Assembly: GCA_011390935.1 (NCBI GenBank) | Contig: JAABRL010000009.1 | Span: forward strand, 1-64,000 | Length of the DNA stretch: 64,000 nucleotides | From: Gemmatimonas sp. | GTDB taxonomy: Bacteria > Gemmatimonadota > Gemmatimonadetes > Gemmatimonadales > Gemmatimonadaceae | Direction of reading: 5' to 3' | In this document: in pieces, positions 48,987 to 59,323 of the stretch | Position numbering within the stretch: the first letter of the stretch is position 1 | Layout of the letters: each line of letters begins with the position of its first letter | The notes under the pieces: generated by a model | The model's input: only the letters and a program-made list of their open reading frames with translations | What the model was told of the DNA's origin: nothing | The model's database searches: none | Program-made: the position numbers and the translations under genes

Positions 48987-49184
48987 CTACGGCTGCTCTT
49001 CCTCGCGCCGCTGCTGAATCCGCTCCACGTAGCGCAGCACGACCGCGACGGCCAGCAACCCGATGGCCACCCATCGCTGCCAGTCGAGCCCGGAGCGAAT
49101 GCCGGCGGCAAAGAAGATGAGGGCCATGATGGCCAGGCCGAGCTTGACGCGGGTGAGCGTCGTCACGCGCAGGCGGAGTTTCAC
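48987..49184 (-). CDS. small two-helix membrane protein
   Basis: The 65-residue protein has two hydrophobic stretches (about 14-30 and 36-50) and a charged end (RYVERIQQRREEEQP). It is coupled to the upstream AtuA-partner gene by ATGA. No domain is recognised. It lies last in the AtuA operon, before the U32 gene. Confidence 0.6.
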   Translation of the reverse strand: MKLRLRVTTLTRVKLGLAIMALIFFAAGIRSGLDWQRWVAIGLLAVAVVLRYVERIQQRREEEQP

Positions 49185-49552
49185 ACCGCCAGCGGCGCGG
49201 CGGGCAGGCCGGCCGCCGCGGCGACGTGGTCGGGTACGTCGAGCACGAGACGGAGCACCGACGTGCTGAAGACCTTGCCCTGCGCGTCGGTCTTGAGCGA
49301 GAGCGTGCCGCCGCCGTCGAGTGCGCCGTGCAGCAGGAAGTTGAGCGCACCCAGATTGGGCAGCTCGAAGCGCTGCACGGGGCCGGTGATCTGTCCCGTG
49401 TAGTGCTTGGCCACGAGCTCCTGCGTGAGATACTCACGCAGCACGGGATACCACTCCGGCTTGAGCGCAATCACGCCCACGTTGGCCGTGTCGCCCTTGT
49501 CGCCGCTGCGGGCGTGGGCAATGTCGAGCAGACGAACGTGCATGCGACTCAC
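49181..49552 (-). CDS. AtuA C-terminal-domain-like small protein
   Basis: The 123-residue protein has [24 protein letters not shown] at the start, the conserved block of the separate small domain that follows AtuA proteins, and [32 protein letters not shown]. In some relatives this domain is fused to the C-terminus of AtuA; here it is a separate gene, coupled to AtuA by ATGA. Function is unknown; a subunit of an AtuA complex is the natural guess. Confidence 0.8.
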   Translation of the reverse strand: MSRMHVRLLDIAHARSGDKGDTANVGVIALKPEWYPVLREYLTQELVAKHYTGQITGPVQRFELPNLGALNFLLHGALDGGGTLSLKTDAQGKVFSTSVLRLVLDVPDHVAAAAGLPAAPLAV

Positions 49553-50928
49553 TCCAGGATGTCAACGTGCGTGGATACGGCGCGCTTGTCGATCAGCGCG
49601 GGCCAGTAGGCCACGATCTCTTCCACCTTCGGGCGTCCACCGGCAAACCCGGTCACGCTGGGCGGGCCATTGAGCACGAGCGGGGCGAGTTCGCGCGTGA
49701 AGCGCTCGACTGCTGCGCGATCGGGCCCACGCACACCGATGCGCATCTGCACTTCGGGCGCTGCCTCGCCGTTACCGGCCATGGGGCCGTGCGTGGCGGA
49801 GACGCCCACGTATTCGGTGAGGATGGTATCGAACGTGAGGCCGAGGTTGTGCAGGCGCTCGCGCAGCACGCGATCGGCCAGCTGCGCCTTCTCGAGCGCA
49901 TCGGGCCACGAGTACACCAGCGTTCCCACCGCCTTCCATCCCGCGCGATACGCGATGGACACCTTGAGAAACGGTGTGGCCGGCCCGCCGGTGATGCCGT
50001 GCACGCGCACGCGATTCTCACCGTCGCCGGCGAGCTGAATCGACGTGAAGTCGGCCACGACATCGGGGGTGATGTAGCTGTGCGGATCCCCCATTTCGTA
50101 CACCAGCTGCTCGGTCACGCTCGGCACGCTTACGCGCCCGCCTGTGCCGTCGTGCTTGGTGATGACAAACGTGCCGTCGGCTTTCGCTTCGGCGATGGGA
50201 TAGCCCACGTTGGCGAGATCGGGAATGTCGCGCCAGTCGTGCAGACAGTTGCCGCCCGAGGCCTGCGCACCGCACTCGAGGATGTGACCGGCCACAATGC
50301 CGGCGGCCATCTTGTCCCAGTCGTCGGCCGCCCAGCCGAACTCGTGGCGCAGCGGCGCCATGGTGAGTGCGGTGTCGGTGCTGCGTCCGGTGATGACCAC
50401 GTTTGCGCCACGCGCGAGTGCTTCCACGATGGGCGTGCTGCCGATGTACGCATTGGCGGAGAGCACACGGTCGCGCACGGTGCTGAGCGGCTCGCCCGTC
50501 TCCATGTGCTTGAGTTCGTGCCCTTCGGCGAGCAGCGCATCGATGCGAGGGAGCAGGTCATCACCGGTGACCACACCGATGCGGATCTTGCCGCGTACGC
50601 CGGCCTTGTCGGCCGCCGCGAGCACCGCATGCGCGCAGGCGACCGGATTTACACCGCCTGCGTTCGCGATGACCTTCACGCCACGGTCTGCGACGGCCGG
50701 AAACACGCTCTCCATGGCGCCGATGAAGTCGCGCGCGTAGCCCATGTTGGGATCGCGCTCCTTCTGCTTCTGCACGATGGACATGGTGACTTCGGCCAGG
50801 TAGTCGAGCATGAGGTAGTCAACCTGACCACCCTCGACCTGACGTCGTGGTGCCTCGAGCCAGTCGCCCCAGAAGCCCTGGCCACTGGCAACGCGGACGA
50901 TCCGATCGTGCGATGAAGAATCAGACAT
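49549..50928 (-). CDS. acyclic terpene utilisation AtuA family protein (DUF1446)
   Basis: The 459-residue protein has [20 protein letters not shown] and [16 protein letters not shown] near the start, [15 protein letters not shown], and the [15 protein letters not shown] block, all typical of AtuA/DUF1446. AtuA is needed for citronellol/geraniol catabolism in Pseudomonas, but its reaction is not established; homologues occur with many acyl-CoA genes. Here it sits between a carboxyltransferase and its own small partner, which points to acyl-CoA or branched-acid metabolism. Confidence 0.85.
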   Translation of the reverse strand: MSDSSSHDRIVRVASGQGFWGDWLEAPRRQVEGGQVDYLMLDYLAEVTMSIVQKQKERDPNMGYARDFIGAMESVFPAVADRGVKVIANAGGVNPVACAHAVLAAADKAGVRGKIRIGVVTGDDLLPRIDALLAEGHELKHMETGEPLSTVRDRVLSANAYIGSTPIVEALARGANVVITGRSTDTALTMAPLRHEFGWAADDWDKMAAGIVAGHILECGAQASGGNCLHDWRDIPDLANVGYPIAEAKADGTFVITKHDGTGGRVSVPSVTEQLVYEMGDPHSYITPDVVADFTSIQLAGDGENRVRVHGITGGPATPFLKVSIAYRAGWKAVGTLVYSWPDALEKAQLADRVLRERLHNLGLTFDTILTEYVGVSATHGPMAGNGEAAPEVQMRIGVRGPDRAAVERFTRELAPLVLNGPPSVTGFAGGRPKVEEIVAYWPALIDKRAVSTHVDILE

Positions 50929-50946
50929 GATGGAAGGACTGGGGAG

Positions 50947-52563
50947 TCACGCGCCCGAAGGCGGCATGTGAGGAAGCACAAAGGCCCCGAGGTGCGGGCC
51001 GGGATTGTGCATCGCGGCGCGCAGCGCGAGCGCGAGCAGGTCGCGTGTGTCTTCGGGGTACACGATGGCGTCGATGAAGCCGCGTGCACCGGCGTACCGG
51101 GCATCGAGCTGTTGCTCGTAATCGGCGCGCATTTCGTCGGCCGACGCGAGCACGGCGGGCGACGGCTGCACACCGGCCTTCTTGGCCTTCTCGAACGTGG
51201 GGCCGTGCACCGCCTGCACCGCCGCTTCGCCCTCCATCACGGCCATGCGTCCCGTGGGCCAGGACAGAATGAAATCGGGGTCAAAGCCCTGCCCTGCCAT
51301 GGCGTAGTAGCCCGCGCCGCTGGCGTGGTTGACGGTGAGCACGATCTTGGGCACGCGCGCGCAGGCCATCGCTTCGACGAAGCGCGCACCCGCGCGAATG
51401 ATGCCTTCGTGTTCGGCGTCAGGACCCACCATGAACCCGGACACGTCCTGCACGAACACGATTGGCAGTCCCTGCCGATCGCAGCGATCGATGAAGTACG
51501 CCACCTTTTCAGCGCTCTCGGCGTAGATGATGCCACCGAAGCGCGGACGCTCGCCGGGCCGCCCCTTGATGAGACCGCGCTGATTGGCGATCACACCCAC
51601 GGCAATACCTTCGATCTTCGCATCGCCGCAGATCATCTCGCGTGCGAGATTGGGCTGGAACTCGTCGATCGCACCGTCGTCGAGCACGGCCTTGAGCACG
51701 TCGTGCATGTCGTACGACATGCGATGATCCGTTGGCAGGACGTCGTACAGTGACGCCGGGTCGGTGGCCGGCTTTGCATCGGCGTTGCCGGCGGGCCGAT
51801 GCACCGGCGCCGGCAGTCGGCCGATCAGCTCGCGCAGCTTCGCGAGACACGCGTGGTCATCGTCCACGGCGTAGTGCGCCACGCCGCTCACTTCGGTGTG
51901 CGTGATGGCGCCGCCGAGCGTTTCGCCGTCTACGCTCTGCCCCGTGGCTCCCTTCACGAGGTTGGGTCCACCGAGCCCCATGAACGACGTGCCCTTCACC
52001 ATGAGAATCACGTCGCTGAGTGCGGGCAGATAGGCACCGCCCGCGACGCACTGCCCCATCACGGCGGCAAACTGCGGAATGCGCAGATACCGGCGCATCA
52101 CGGAGTTGTAGTAGAAGATGCGCGCCGCGCCGTACTGTCCCGGGAAGACGCCGCCCTGATACGGCAGGTTCACGCCCGCTGAGTCAACGAGGTACACGAT
52201 CGGAATGCGGCAGCGCATCGCGATCTCCTGCGCACGCAGGATCTTGGTGATCGTCTCGGGCCACCAGGAGCCGGCTTTCACCGTGGCGTCGTTGGCGACC
52301 ACCACCACTTCGCGGCCGTGTACCATGCCGAGTCCGGTGATCACGCCGGCGGCGGGCGCCTGCCCGTCGTACTGGTCGTGCGCCACGAGCAAACCGACTT
52401 CGAGAAACGGCGCACCCTCATCGAGCAGGCCGGCCACGCGCTCACGCGCCGACAGCTTGCCCTGATCATGCTGCTTCTTGATGCGCTCCGCCCCGCCGCC
52501 TTCACGCAACTTCGCTTCGAGCTCGCGCACGTCGGCGGCGAGCTGTGCCAGTCGGCCGCTCAC
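50947..52563 (-). CDS. acyl-CoA carboxylase carboxyltransferase (MCC/GCC beta type)
   Basis: The 538-residue protein has the two crotonase-like halves of biotin-dependent carboxyltransferases: [29 protein letters not shown], then [31 protein letters not shown] and [14 protein letters not shown]; in the second half [20 protein letters not shown] and [19 protein letters not shown]. The order and length resemble the beta subunit of methylcrotonyl-CoA or geranyl-CoA carboxylase (about 535) more than propionyl-CoA carboxylase. GTG 52563 overlaps the B12-subunit stop (GTGA). The biotin-carrying alpha subunit is not in the window. Confidence 0.9.
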   Translation of the reverse strand: MSGRLAQLAADVRELEAKLREGGGAERIKKQHDQGKLSARERVAGLLDEGAPFLEVGLLVAHDQYDGQAPAAGVITGLGMVHGREVVVVANDATVKAGSWWPETITKILRAQEIAMRCRIPIVYLVDSAGVNLPYQGGVFPGQYGAARIFYYNSVMRRYLRIPQFAAVMGQCVAGGAYLPALSDVILMVKGTSFMGLGGPNLVKGATGQSVDGETLGGAITHTEVSGVAHYAVDDDHACLAKLRELIGRLPAPVHRPAGNADAKPATDPASLYDVLPTDHRMSYDMHDVLKAVLDDGAIDEFQPNLAREMICGDAKIEGIAVGVIANQRGLIKGRPGERPRFGGIIYAESAEKVAYFIDRCDRQGLPIVFVQDVSGFMVGPDAEHEGIIRAGARFVEAMACARVPKIVLTVNHASGAGYYAMAGQGFDPDFILSWPTGRMAVMEGEAAVQAVHGPTFEKAKKAGVQPSPAVLASADEMRADYEQQLDARYAGARGFIDAIVYPEDTRDLLALALRAAMHNPGPHLGAFVLPHMPPSGA

Positions 52564-52973
52564 GCCTCGTCGGCCTTGTGGGCCGCGAACCACTCGCGGA
52601 TGAACTCCACCAGATCCTGTGTGCTCGTGCCCGGACCGAACAGGCGCCCGATACCGCGCGTCTCCAGGGCCGCCATGTCTTCCTTGGGAATGATGCCGCC
52701 GCCGGTGATGAGGATGTCCTCTCGGCCGGCCTCGCGCAGCAGATCGTGCACGCGCGGGAAGAGCGTCATGTGAGCGCCGGAGAGGATGGACAGGCCGACC
52801 ACGTCGACGTCCTCCTGAATGGCCGCGGTGGCGATCATTTCGGGCGTCTGGTGCAGCCCGGTGTAGATGACTTCCATGCCGGCATCGCGCAGGGCGGCGG
52901 CCACGACTTTGGCGCCACGATCGTGGCCATCAAGGCCCGGTTTGGCGACGAGAACTCGAATGGGACGGGACAT
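52560..52973 (-). CDS. B12-binding small subunit of an acyl-CoA mutase
   Basis: The 137-residue protein is a cobalamin-binding domain with D15-x-H17-x-x-G20 ([12 protein letters not shown]), where H17 is the lower axial ligand, and later [11 protein letters not shown] and [12 protein letters not shown] that bind the nucleotide tail. It pairs with a large subunit such as the one at 56430-58124. It leads an operon with a carboxyltransferase and AtuA genes. It is separate from the large-subunit gene, as in isobutyryl-CoA mutase and archaeal-type methylmalonyl-CoA mutase. The start follows TAACTT after 6 nt. Confidence 0.93.
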   Translation of the reverse strand: MSRPIRVLVAKPGLDGHDRGAKVVAAALRDAGMEVIYTGLHQTPEMIATAAIQEDVDVVGLSILSGAHMTLFPRVHDLLREAGREDILITGGGIIPKEDMAALETRGIGRLFGPGTSTQDLVEFIREWFAAHKADEA

Positions 52974-52979
52974 GCGGGA

Positions 52980-53009
52980 AAGTTAGGGGCGTGTCACAGG
53001 GGGCGGCAA
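52980..53009 (-). promoter_or_regulatory. leaderless promoter of the B12-subunit operon
   Basis: TTGCCG (53004-53009), an 18-bp spacer and TAACTT (52980-52985) lie on the minus strand; TAACTT ends 6 nt before the ATG. The whole block nearly repeats the mdh promoter at 5334-5362. Confidence 0.5.
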
Positions 53010-53039
53010 TCACGCGGCGAGCGCCGGTGCGCAGCGCGG

Positions 53040-53792
53040 TCAGTCCTTGCGGGCTACCAGCATCATTTCGCCGGAGCGGCGGGTCAGCGGTCGTGGGCGC
53101 CAGCCGTCGAACGCTTCTTCCACCACCAGCCCGACCTCGGCCAGGCGCTCGGCCAGATGTGAGGCGGTGTACAGGCGAATGCGATGCTCCCGCTCGCCCT
53201 CCCCCTTGGGTCCGCGCCAGGTCGCCCGCACGTGCAGGAAGCCGGAGAGTGGATCGAAGGAGCGTTCCTGGCCGAACATGGTGCCGTCCGCCGTGGACCA
53301 CCAATCGCGCCCGAGGAACTTGGCCATGACGCCGTCGCGGCTGCCACCGTGCCACACCAGCAGGCCACCGGGCTTGAGCACGCGGGCGAACTCGGCGAGT
53401 ACGCGGCGATCATCGGCCGGCGCATCGAAAAAGCCGAACGACGTGAAGAGATTGACCACGGCATCGAATCGGCCGCTCCACTTGGCGGGCAGCTTGCGCA
53501 TGTCGCCCTTCGTGTAGCGAAGCGTCGGGCCGGTGCCGCGCTCCCGGGCCGCCGCCAGCAGCGTCTCGCTGTAGTCGAGGCCGTCCACGTTGAGGCCGGC
53601 TTCGGCGAGCAGATGTGCGTGCCGACCCTGCCCGCAGGGGCAGTCGAGCACGCGTGCGCCGCTGGGCAGTTCGCCGAGCACCTCGAGTAGGCGGGCCACT
53701 TCCTCGCGGTCGCGGGTCGCCGTGAACAGCGGCTCGTATTCGTGCAGGTACCAGCTGTCGAAGTGTGTGGTCCACCAGGGGGCTGTGCTCAT
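53040..53792 (-). CDS. class I SAM-dependent methyltransferase
   Basis: The 250-residue protein has the SAM motif I VLDCPCGQGRHAHLLAEAG, then VDGLDYSETLL (motif with acidic ribose ligand), YTKGDMRKLP and the LKPGGLLVWHGG strand. The N-terminal WYLHEYEPLF is a family trait of small unassigned enzymes. Substrate unknown. It lies 66 nt before the B12-subunit gene, with its own leaderless promoter (TAGCGT 6 nt before ATG), so the two may not be one unit. Confidence 0.88.
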   Translation of the reverse strand: MSTAPWWTTHFDSWYLHEYEPLFTATRDREEVARLLEVLGELPSGARVLDCPCGQGRHAHLLAEAGLNVDGLDYSETLLAAARERGTGPTLRYTKGDMRKLPAKWSGRFDAVVNLFTSFGFFDAPADDRRVLAEFARVLKPGGLLVWHGGSRDGVMAKFLGRDWWSTADGTMFGQERSFDPLSGFLHVRATWRGPKGEGEREHRIRLYTASHLAERLAEVGLVVEEAFDGWRPRPLTRRSGEMMLVARKD

Positions 53793-53798
53793 GCCCGC

Positions 53799-53827
53799 AC
53801 GCTAGGGGACGTCGGCGGGGGAAGCAA
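53799..53827 (-). promoter_or_regulatory. leaderless promoter of the methyltransferase gene
   Basis: TTGCTT (53822-53827), a 17-bp spacer and TAGCGT (53799-53804) lie on the minus strand; the -10 ends 6 nt before the ATG. The spacer shares CCCCC and CCCCTA with the mdh and B12-subunit promoters. Confidence 0.5.
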
Positions 53828-53846
53828 GCAGGTGGGGCGGCCGCGT

Positions 53847-56369
53847 CTACCGCCGAGGCCCCGTCCAGAAGGCCACGATGCCGCACGACCCCTGCGCCGT
53901 GACCGGGATGAGCTCGAAGGGCGCGTTGGCTGTCGACGGGTAAATCTCGATAGCCATCACCTCGTGCGATCCGAGGTAGTCATCCGGCGTGTTGTCCCCC
54001 ATCATCAGCTTGCCGTCGAGCAGGATATTCATGCGGCACCCCCCTCGACCGAACAGGCGCCCGTTGTAGACCTGCACGTACTGCTTGCCGACGAGCGCGC
54101 TCGTGATGCGACCGACGGCCCGCAGGTTCAGCTCCTCCGGGGTGATGAACTCGCCGATGAATGCCTCGCGACGGCGGCGCTCCATGCGGTCGTAGAAGCC
54201 GGTCCGCGAGAGCATGGTCTCGCCCGGCGCAACCGTGCGCACGGCTTCAAGCGTAGTACGGAGCAGCTGGAGCTGCACCACGAAGGGGTCTGCCTCGGAC
54301 GCCCGGGTCAGGGTGCCGTCGAAGGGGGCATACCCAATGCGCTGGATGCGCGCGGTCACGGTGAGCCGCCGATCACGCCCGAGGCGCAGCAGCCCCTCCT
54401 GGTTGGTGGGGATCGCGGCCGCACCGTCCAGGTGCACCATCGCGTACGGGATCGGGAAGGAGTCCGCATCCAGCACGCGCATGACCGCCCCGGTCGCGGA
54501 CACGAGCACCACCGGCTCGAGCGCTATGACGAAGGGTTCACCCACGCTTTTCCGGCTCACCGTACCGTCGAACGGCAGATACCCCACGCGCTGCACGCGC
54601 ACCGTGGTCTCGAGCGCTGTGGAGTCCCGCAGCGAGACGATGCCGAGCGAGTCTGACGTATACCGGTCACCGGTGGGCAGGTTCACCGCCGCGTCCGGCA
54701 GCGGGTTGCCCTGCCCTGTCTGCACGCGCAGCTGCCGCGCGGGCGACGCGGCGGGCTCACGCGTGGGCAGTGCCCCCGTACCGGCCGCACTCGACGCGCG
54801 CCCGTTTGCCGGCAGCGCCGGGTCGTTGAGCACGATCGGGGCGCGCAGCGCGTCGGCGGCGGCTGCCAGCGCCACGGCCGACACGGGACGGTCGCTGCGC
54901 AGCATCCAGTCCACGCTGGCAACGAGCCTCGAGGGGGTGATGCGCACCGCCACGTCATCGGCGGCGTGTGCCTCCGCCGTAAACGCCAGGCGCAGGAGCC
55001 GCTCGAGCGGCAGACTGCACAGCTCGAACGTTCCCGCGCTGTCGGTGACCGCCGACCAGCGCTCGCTCCCGTCGGCCGCAAGGTTTGCACGTCGGTCGTC
55101 GAGCCGCACCTCGACGCGGCCACCAGCCAAGGGGAAGCCATCGGCGCCGCGCACGAGACCGAGTACGCGACCTGCGGTGGACACGCAGGTGCCATCGCGC
55201 GGGAGCGGCGGGGTGGGCGCAATCACCGCGCCCGTTTCGGTCACCCAGTCGCTGGCGCCGATGGTGTAGCGCCGCCGCGCGGCAACGGACACCTCGAGCA
55301 CCTCCCCCGACAGCTCCGTGATGCCGCCCAGACTGCGCGACACGTTCGCGGACGGCCCCATGAGCGACACCCGACGCGTGTCCTTGGCCATGCGCAGCCC
55401 CCACTGATGGACCAGCCAGGAGCCGTCAGGCAGGCCGCTGTACTCCACCCAGCCGCCTGGCCTCGCGTCGCGCAGCGGATAGCTCAGGCCCACGTACACG
55501 AACTCGAGGCGCTGCAGGGCGGCGGTGGCGCGGTCGAGCCACAACACCCCTTCGATCTGCGTGATGTCGCGTCGTGCGCGCGAGGGGCGGAAGCCGACGC
55601 CGATGCGCCCCGTGGCCGGTACCGAATCCTCCACCAGATGCAGGCAGTACTCGGCCAGGAACCGATCGTCGGTGAGCACCGCGGCATCGGGAGCGCGCCA
55701 CACGATGGTGCCGTCAAACTCGCGCGTCACGAATCCGAGTTGCGCGAGGGAATCGACGGGCACGCTGCGGAACGGGTCGGCGACGTCGGATGTGAACTCC
55801 TGCGCGCTCACCTTGAGCAGCTTGTCTTCGCGGGCGCTCCACTCGGTGGTGGTGAGGCGATAGCGGCTGCGCGGACGGCCGTCGGGCGACGACAGCTGCG
55901 AGGCCAGCAGCGCCGTGCGCGCGTCGGCGAAGAGGCGCGCGAGTTCACGCGTGTTCGTGGGATTTTGCGGGCAGCGGTTGTTGAGCCGCGTGCGGACGGT
56001 GCTGATCTGCACGGGTCGATCCGGCAACTCGGCGCTCAGCTCGCGCGCCTCACCCACGCCCAGCCGCAGCGTGGCGATTTCGAGGGGCTCCTGCCCGATG
56101 CGCAGGGCGCGCACGCGCAACGAGTCGGTGGACACCATCAGCCGCCACGTGCCCGCCGCTCCGGTCAGACCGCGGCTCACCAGCGTGCCATCGCTGGCGC
56201 GCTCGACCAGCACCACGACGCCCGACGCAGGGGTGGCCACGCCGTCAGCCCCGACGCGCCGGAGCGTGCCGAACAGCTCCTGCGCTTCCAATGGTGCGCT
56301 GACACTCAGCAGCGCGGCCAGCCCGATGATCGCGGAGACGGTGCCGCGACGCCGTGGTAGGTGTGTCAT
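53847..56369 (-). CDS. exported protein with repeated carboxypeptidase-regulatory-like domains and terminal plug domain
   Basis: The 840-residue protein has a signal peptide (IIGLAALLSVSAPLEAQ, to about residue 30) and a string of immunoglobulin-like regulatory modules. Two near the end are clearly paralogous: VQRVGYLPFDGTVSR...PFVIAL and IQRIGYAPFDGTLTR...PFVVQL. The last 120 residues resemble a TonB-receptor plug (FGRGGCRMNILLDGKLM, SHEVMAIEIYPSTANAP) but no beta-barrel follows; the protein ends at WTGPRR. It cannot be a channel by itself and may be a surface or periplasmic binding protein. ATG 56369 is preferred over GTG 56375. Confidence 0.75.
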   Translation of the reverse strand: MTHLPRRRGTVSAIIGLAALLSVSAPLEAQELFGTLRRVGADGVATPASGVVVLVERASDGTLVSRGLTGAAGTWRLMVSTDSLRVRALRIGQEPLEIATLRLGVGEARELSAELPDRPVQISTVRTRLNNRCPQNPTNTRELARLFADARTALLASQLSSPDGRPRSRYRLTTTEWSAREDKLLKVSAQEFTSDVADPFRSVPVDSLAQLGFVTREFDGTIVWRAPDAAVLTDDRFLAEYCLHLVEDSVPATGRIGVGFRPSRARRDITQIEGVLWLDRATAALQRLEFVYVGLSYPLRDARPGGWVEYSGLPDGSWLVHQWGLRMAKDTRRVSLMGPSANVSRSLGGITELSGEVLEVSVAARRRYTIGASDWVTETGAVIAPTPPLPRDGTCVSTAGRVLGLVRGADGFPLAGGRVEVRLDDRRANLAADGSERWSAVTDSAGTFELCSLPLERLLRLAFTAEAHAADDVAVRITPSRLVASVDWMLRSDRPVSAVALAAAADALRAPIVLNDPALPANGRASSAAGTGALPTREPAASPARQLRVQTGQGNPLPDAAVNLPTGDRYTSDSLGIVSLRDSTALETTVRVQRVGYLPFDGTVSRKSVGEPFVIALEPVVLVSATGAVMRVLDADSFPIPYAMVHLDGAAAIPTNQEGLLRLGRDRRLTVTARIQRIGYAPFDGTLTRASEADPFVVQLQLLRTTLEAVRTVAPGETMLSRTGFYDRMERRRREAFIGEFITPEELNLRAVGRITSALVGKQYVQVYNGRLFGRGGCRMNILLDGKLMMGDNTPDDYLGSHEVMAIEIYPSTANAPFELIPVTAQGSCGIVAFWTGPRR

Positions 56370-56429
56370 GTGCACTGCCCGTCCTCCCGTTCAACGCCCG
56401 CGGCGCGGCGCCGCCGCACGCCTACCTGC

Positions 56430-58124
56430 TCAGAAGAACACCGGCTCGCGATACGCTCCGAACACATCCTCGAGCGCGGCGCGGATTTCGTACAGCGTGC
56501 AGTACGCACGCGCGCACTCCAAAATGAATGGCACCACGTTGTCCTTGCCCCGCGCCGCACCGCGCAGCGCGTCCAGACACGCATCCACCCGCGCCTGATC
56601 CCGTGTCGCCCGCAGCTCGGCCATGCGCGCGCGCTGTTCCTGCTCCGCTTCGGCACCCACCTTGAGCAACGGAATGGTGAGCTCGGGCTCGTCGGTGACG
56701 AACTCGTTCACGCCCACCACCAACTTGCGGCGCTGCTCGATCTCCCACTGCTGCCGTGCGGCGCTTTCGGCGATGCGCTTCTGGAACCAGCCATCTTCGA
56801 GGCCGCGCACCACGCCGCCGATTTCATGGATCTGCTCGAACATGCGCTCGGCTTCGGCTTCGAGCTGGTCGGTGAGCGCTTCCACGTAGTACGAGCCACC
56901 GAGCGGATCGGCCACACTGGGGATGCCGGTTTCGTACGCCAGGATCTGCTGCGAACGCAGCGCCACCTGCACCGCTTCTTCACTTGGCAGCGCCAGCGTT
57001 TCGTCCATGCTGTTGGTGTGCAGCGACTGCGTGCCGCCCAGCACCGCGGCGAGCCCCTGATAGGCCACGCGCACGATGTTGTTCATCGGCTGCTGCGCGG
57101 TGAGCGTGACGCCGGCCGTCTGCGAGTGGAAGCGCATCATCCACGAACGCGGATTTTCCGCGCCGAAACGCTCCTTCATGTGACGCGCCCAGATGCGACG
57201 CGCGGCGCGCAGCTTGGCGATTTCCTCGAAGAAGTCGTTGTGGATGTCCCAGAAGAACGACAGGCGCGGCGCGAAGTCGTCGACATTCAGTCCGCGCTCG
57301 ATGCCACGCTCCACGTACGTGAAGCCGTCGGCCAGCGTGAACGCGAGCTCCTGCGCGGCGGTGGACCCCGCCTCGCGAATGTGGTACCCGGAGATGGAGA
57401 TGGTATTCCACGCCGGCGTGTTGGTGGCGCACCACTCGAACATGTCCACAATGAGGCGCAGCGCCGGCTCGATCGGGAAGCACCAGGCGTGCTGCGCCAT
57501 GTACTCCTTCAGGATGTCGTTCTGCACGGTGCCTGCGATCTTCTCGTACGGCACGCCCTGCTTTTCGGCAGCCGCCACATAGAAGCAGAACAGAATGATC
57601 GCGGGCCCATTGATCGTCATGCTCGTGGTCACGTCGCCGAGCGGAATCCCTTCGAACAGCGTTTCCATGTCGGCCAGCGACGAGATCGACACGCCGCACT
57701 TGCCCACCTCACCCTCGGAGCGCACGTGGTCGGCGTCGTAGCCCATGAGCGTGGGAAAGTCGAAGGCCACCGACAGCCCCGTTTGCCCCTCCCCGAGCAG
57801 GAACTTGAAGCGTGCGTTCGTCTCGCGCGCAGTGCCGAAGCCGGCGAACTGCCGCATCGTCCACAGCTTGCCGCGATACCCCGTGGGGTGAATGCCGCGC
57901 GTAAACGGCCATTCGCCGGGCGTTTCGAAGGCGGTGCCGGCCGAGTTCTCGAGGTCGAGCGCCGTATAGAGCGGCGCGACTTCGTTGGCCGAGTTGGTGT
58001 AGGCGAGCGGACGCACGCGCGAGCCGTCGTAGCGGGTGCGCCACTGTGCGACCTCGGCACGAAGCTGGGCAAGCTCTTCCTGCTGTTGCCGCACCACGTC
58101 GGCGAGTTCGGTCTCACTGCTCAT
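56430..58124 (-). CDS. acyl-CoA mutase large subunit, isobutyryl-CoA-mutase-like
   Basis: The 564-residue TIM-barrel protein belongs to the methylmalonyl-CoA mutase family ([34 protein letters not shown]). It lacks a B12 domain, which is encoded separately at 52560-52973. The two residues that set specificity differ from methylmalonyl-CoA mutase: F93 in [10 protein letters not shown] and Q211 in [12 protein letters not shown], where the methylmalonyl enzyme has Tyr89 and Arg207 (same spacing of 118). Isobutyryl-CoA mutase has Phe80 and Gln198. I infer isobutyryl-/butyryl-CoA isomerisation. It is coupled to meaB by ATGA. Confidence 0.88.
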   Translation of the reverse strand: MSSETELADVVRQQQEELAQLRAEVAQWRTRYDGSRVRPLAYTNSANEVAPLYTALDLENSAGTAFETPGEWPFTRGIHPTGYRGKLWTMRQFAGFGTARETNARFKFLLGEGQTGLSVAFDFPTLMGYDADHVRSEGEVGKCGVSISSLADMETLFEGIPLGDVTTSMTINGPAIILFCFYVAAAEKQGVPYEKIAGTVQNDILKEYMAQHAWCFPIEPALRLIVDMFEWCATNTPAWNTISISGYHIREAGSTAAQELAFTLADGFTYVERGIERGLNVDDFAPRLSFFWDIHNDFFEEIAKLRAARRIWARHMKERFGAENPRSWMMRFHSQTAGVTLTAQQPMNNIVRVAYQGLAAVLGGTQSLHTNSMDETLALPSEEAVQVALRSQQILAYETGIPSVADPLGGSYYVEALTDQLEAEAERMFEQIHEIGGVVRGLEDGWFQKRIAESAARQQWEIEQRRKLVVGVNEFVTDEPELTIPLLKVGAEAEQEQRARMAELRATRDQARVDACLDALRGAARGKDNVVPFILECARAYCTLYEIRAALEDVFGAYREPVFF

Positions 58125-59323
58125 GACGATGCTCCGGGATGGTTGCCTGACGCGTCGACGGCGTCGTGCGGGGCTGCTGCTGCGTCTGGTACGCCGGCCA
58201 CGAGGTGACCGCTGCGGGCGAGCAGCGCGTCCGCGACGTGGAACGGTGCGGTGATGCCGGCTTCAAGCTCGGGAAGCCGCGCCTCAAGCCACTCGACGGT
58301 GCCGAGATGGTGCCAGAGTCGGTCGGCCACCTTGCGCTCGACGGCTTCGCGGACCCGCTCTCGCAGGCGCTGACGCCGCCGATTTTGCAGCTCACCACTC
58401 CGTTCAAGATATCCTCCGTGCCGCGCGATCGCGTCGCTGACCTCGACGACCCCCTCGCCCTGCGCGGCCACGGTGCGGAGGACCGCGGGCGTCCAGTCGT
58501 CGGGTTCCGCCTCGCCGGCCGCCTTGCGGGCCGCTCTCGCCGGGTTCATCGCGTCGCGCATGGCCTCGCGGTCAGCCGCGCCGAGGGCCTTGAGATCGAC
58601 CCCGTGATGTGCCGGCACGTCGCGCAGCGTCGCACCGCTGCGCAGTCCGAGCATGAGCTCGAGGTCATTGCGGAGGCGATCCGCACCGGGCCGATCGGCC
58701 TTGTTGACCACGAACAGGTCGGCGATTTCCATGACGCCGGCCTTCAGCGTCTGAATCGAATCACCCGATTCCGGCACCAGCACCACGACCGTGGTATCGG
58801 CGGTGCGCGCGACATCGAGTTCGCTCTGCCCTACGCCAACGGTCTCGATGAGAATGATGTCGAAGCCGAACGCGTCGAGCACATCGCACACATCGCGCGT
58901 GGCGCTGGCCAGGCCGCCGAGGGAGCCGCGCGTGGCCATGGAGCGAATGAACACGCCCGGATCGAGCGCCACCGACTCCATGCGAATGCGGTCGCCGAGC
59001 AGGGCGCCACCGGTGAACGGGCTCGTGGGATCGACCGCGACCACCCCCACGGTGAGCCCCGCCTCGCGCCAGCCGCGCACGAGCTGCGTCGTGAGCGTGC
59101 TCTTGCCGGCGCCCGGCGGTCCCGTGACTCCGATGCGTCGCGCGCGACCCAACTGCGGGTGCAGCGCACTCGCGAGCACGTCGAAGCCCGGGCGATGGTT
59201 CTCCACGATGGAGACGGCGCGCGCGAGCGCCGCCTTCCGGCCCGCGTCGAAGTCGACGAGCAGACGGTCGAGCGCCGGTCGTCCAGTGGAAGCGCGCGGT
59301 GTGGAGGCCGAGTCAGCGCTCAC
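58121..59323 (-). CDS. MeaB-like GTPase chaperone of an acyl-CoA mutase
   Basis: The 400-residue protein is a G3E P-loop GTPase ([19 protein letters not shown]74; [44 protein letters not shown]). MeaB-type proteins load B12 into the mutase and protect it during turnover. Its stop overlaps the mutase start in ATGA, and its start overlaps the preceding CBS gene in the same way, so the mutase is its client. The C-terminal 50 residues are Ala-rich. Confidence 0.93.
   Translation of the reverse strand: MSADSASTPRASTGRPALDRLLVDFDAGRKAALARAVSIVENHRPGFDVLASALHPQLGRARRIGVTGPPGAGKSTLTTQLVRGWREAGLTVGVVAVDPTSPFTGGALLGDRIRMESVALDPGVFIRSMATRGSLGGLASATRDVCDVLDAFGFDIILIETVGVGQSELDVARTADTTVVVLVPESGDSIQTLKAGVMEIADLFVVNKADRPGADRLRNDLELMLGLRSGATLRDVPAHHGVDLKALGAADREAMRDAMNPARAARKAAGEAEPDDWTPAVLRTVAAQGEGVVEVSDAIARHGGYLERSGELQNRRRQRLRERVREAVERKVADRLWHHLGTVEWLEARLPELEAGITAPFHVADALLARSGHLVAGVPDAAAAPHDAVDASGNHPGASS

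Noticed and set aside
48943-49470. N-terminal extension of the U32 frame to about 1,000 residues
   Set aside because: The extension overlaps three coupled genes and has shadow composition; the U32 domain starts at ATG 48942.
52974-53039. Possible cobalamin riboswitch before the B12-subunit gene
   Set aside because: Only 66 nt are available, and they are occupied by a promoter; no B12-box-like sequence seen.
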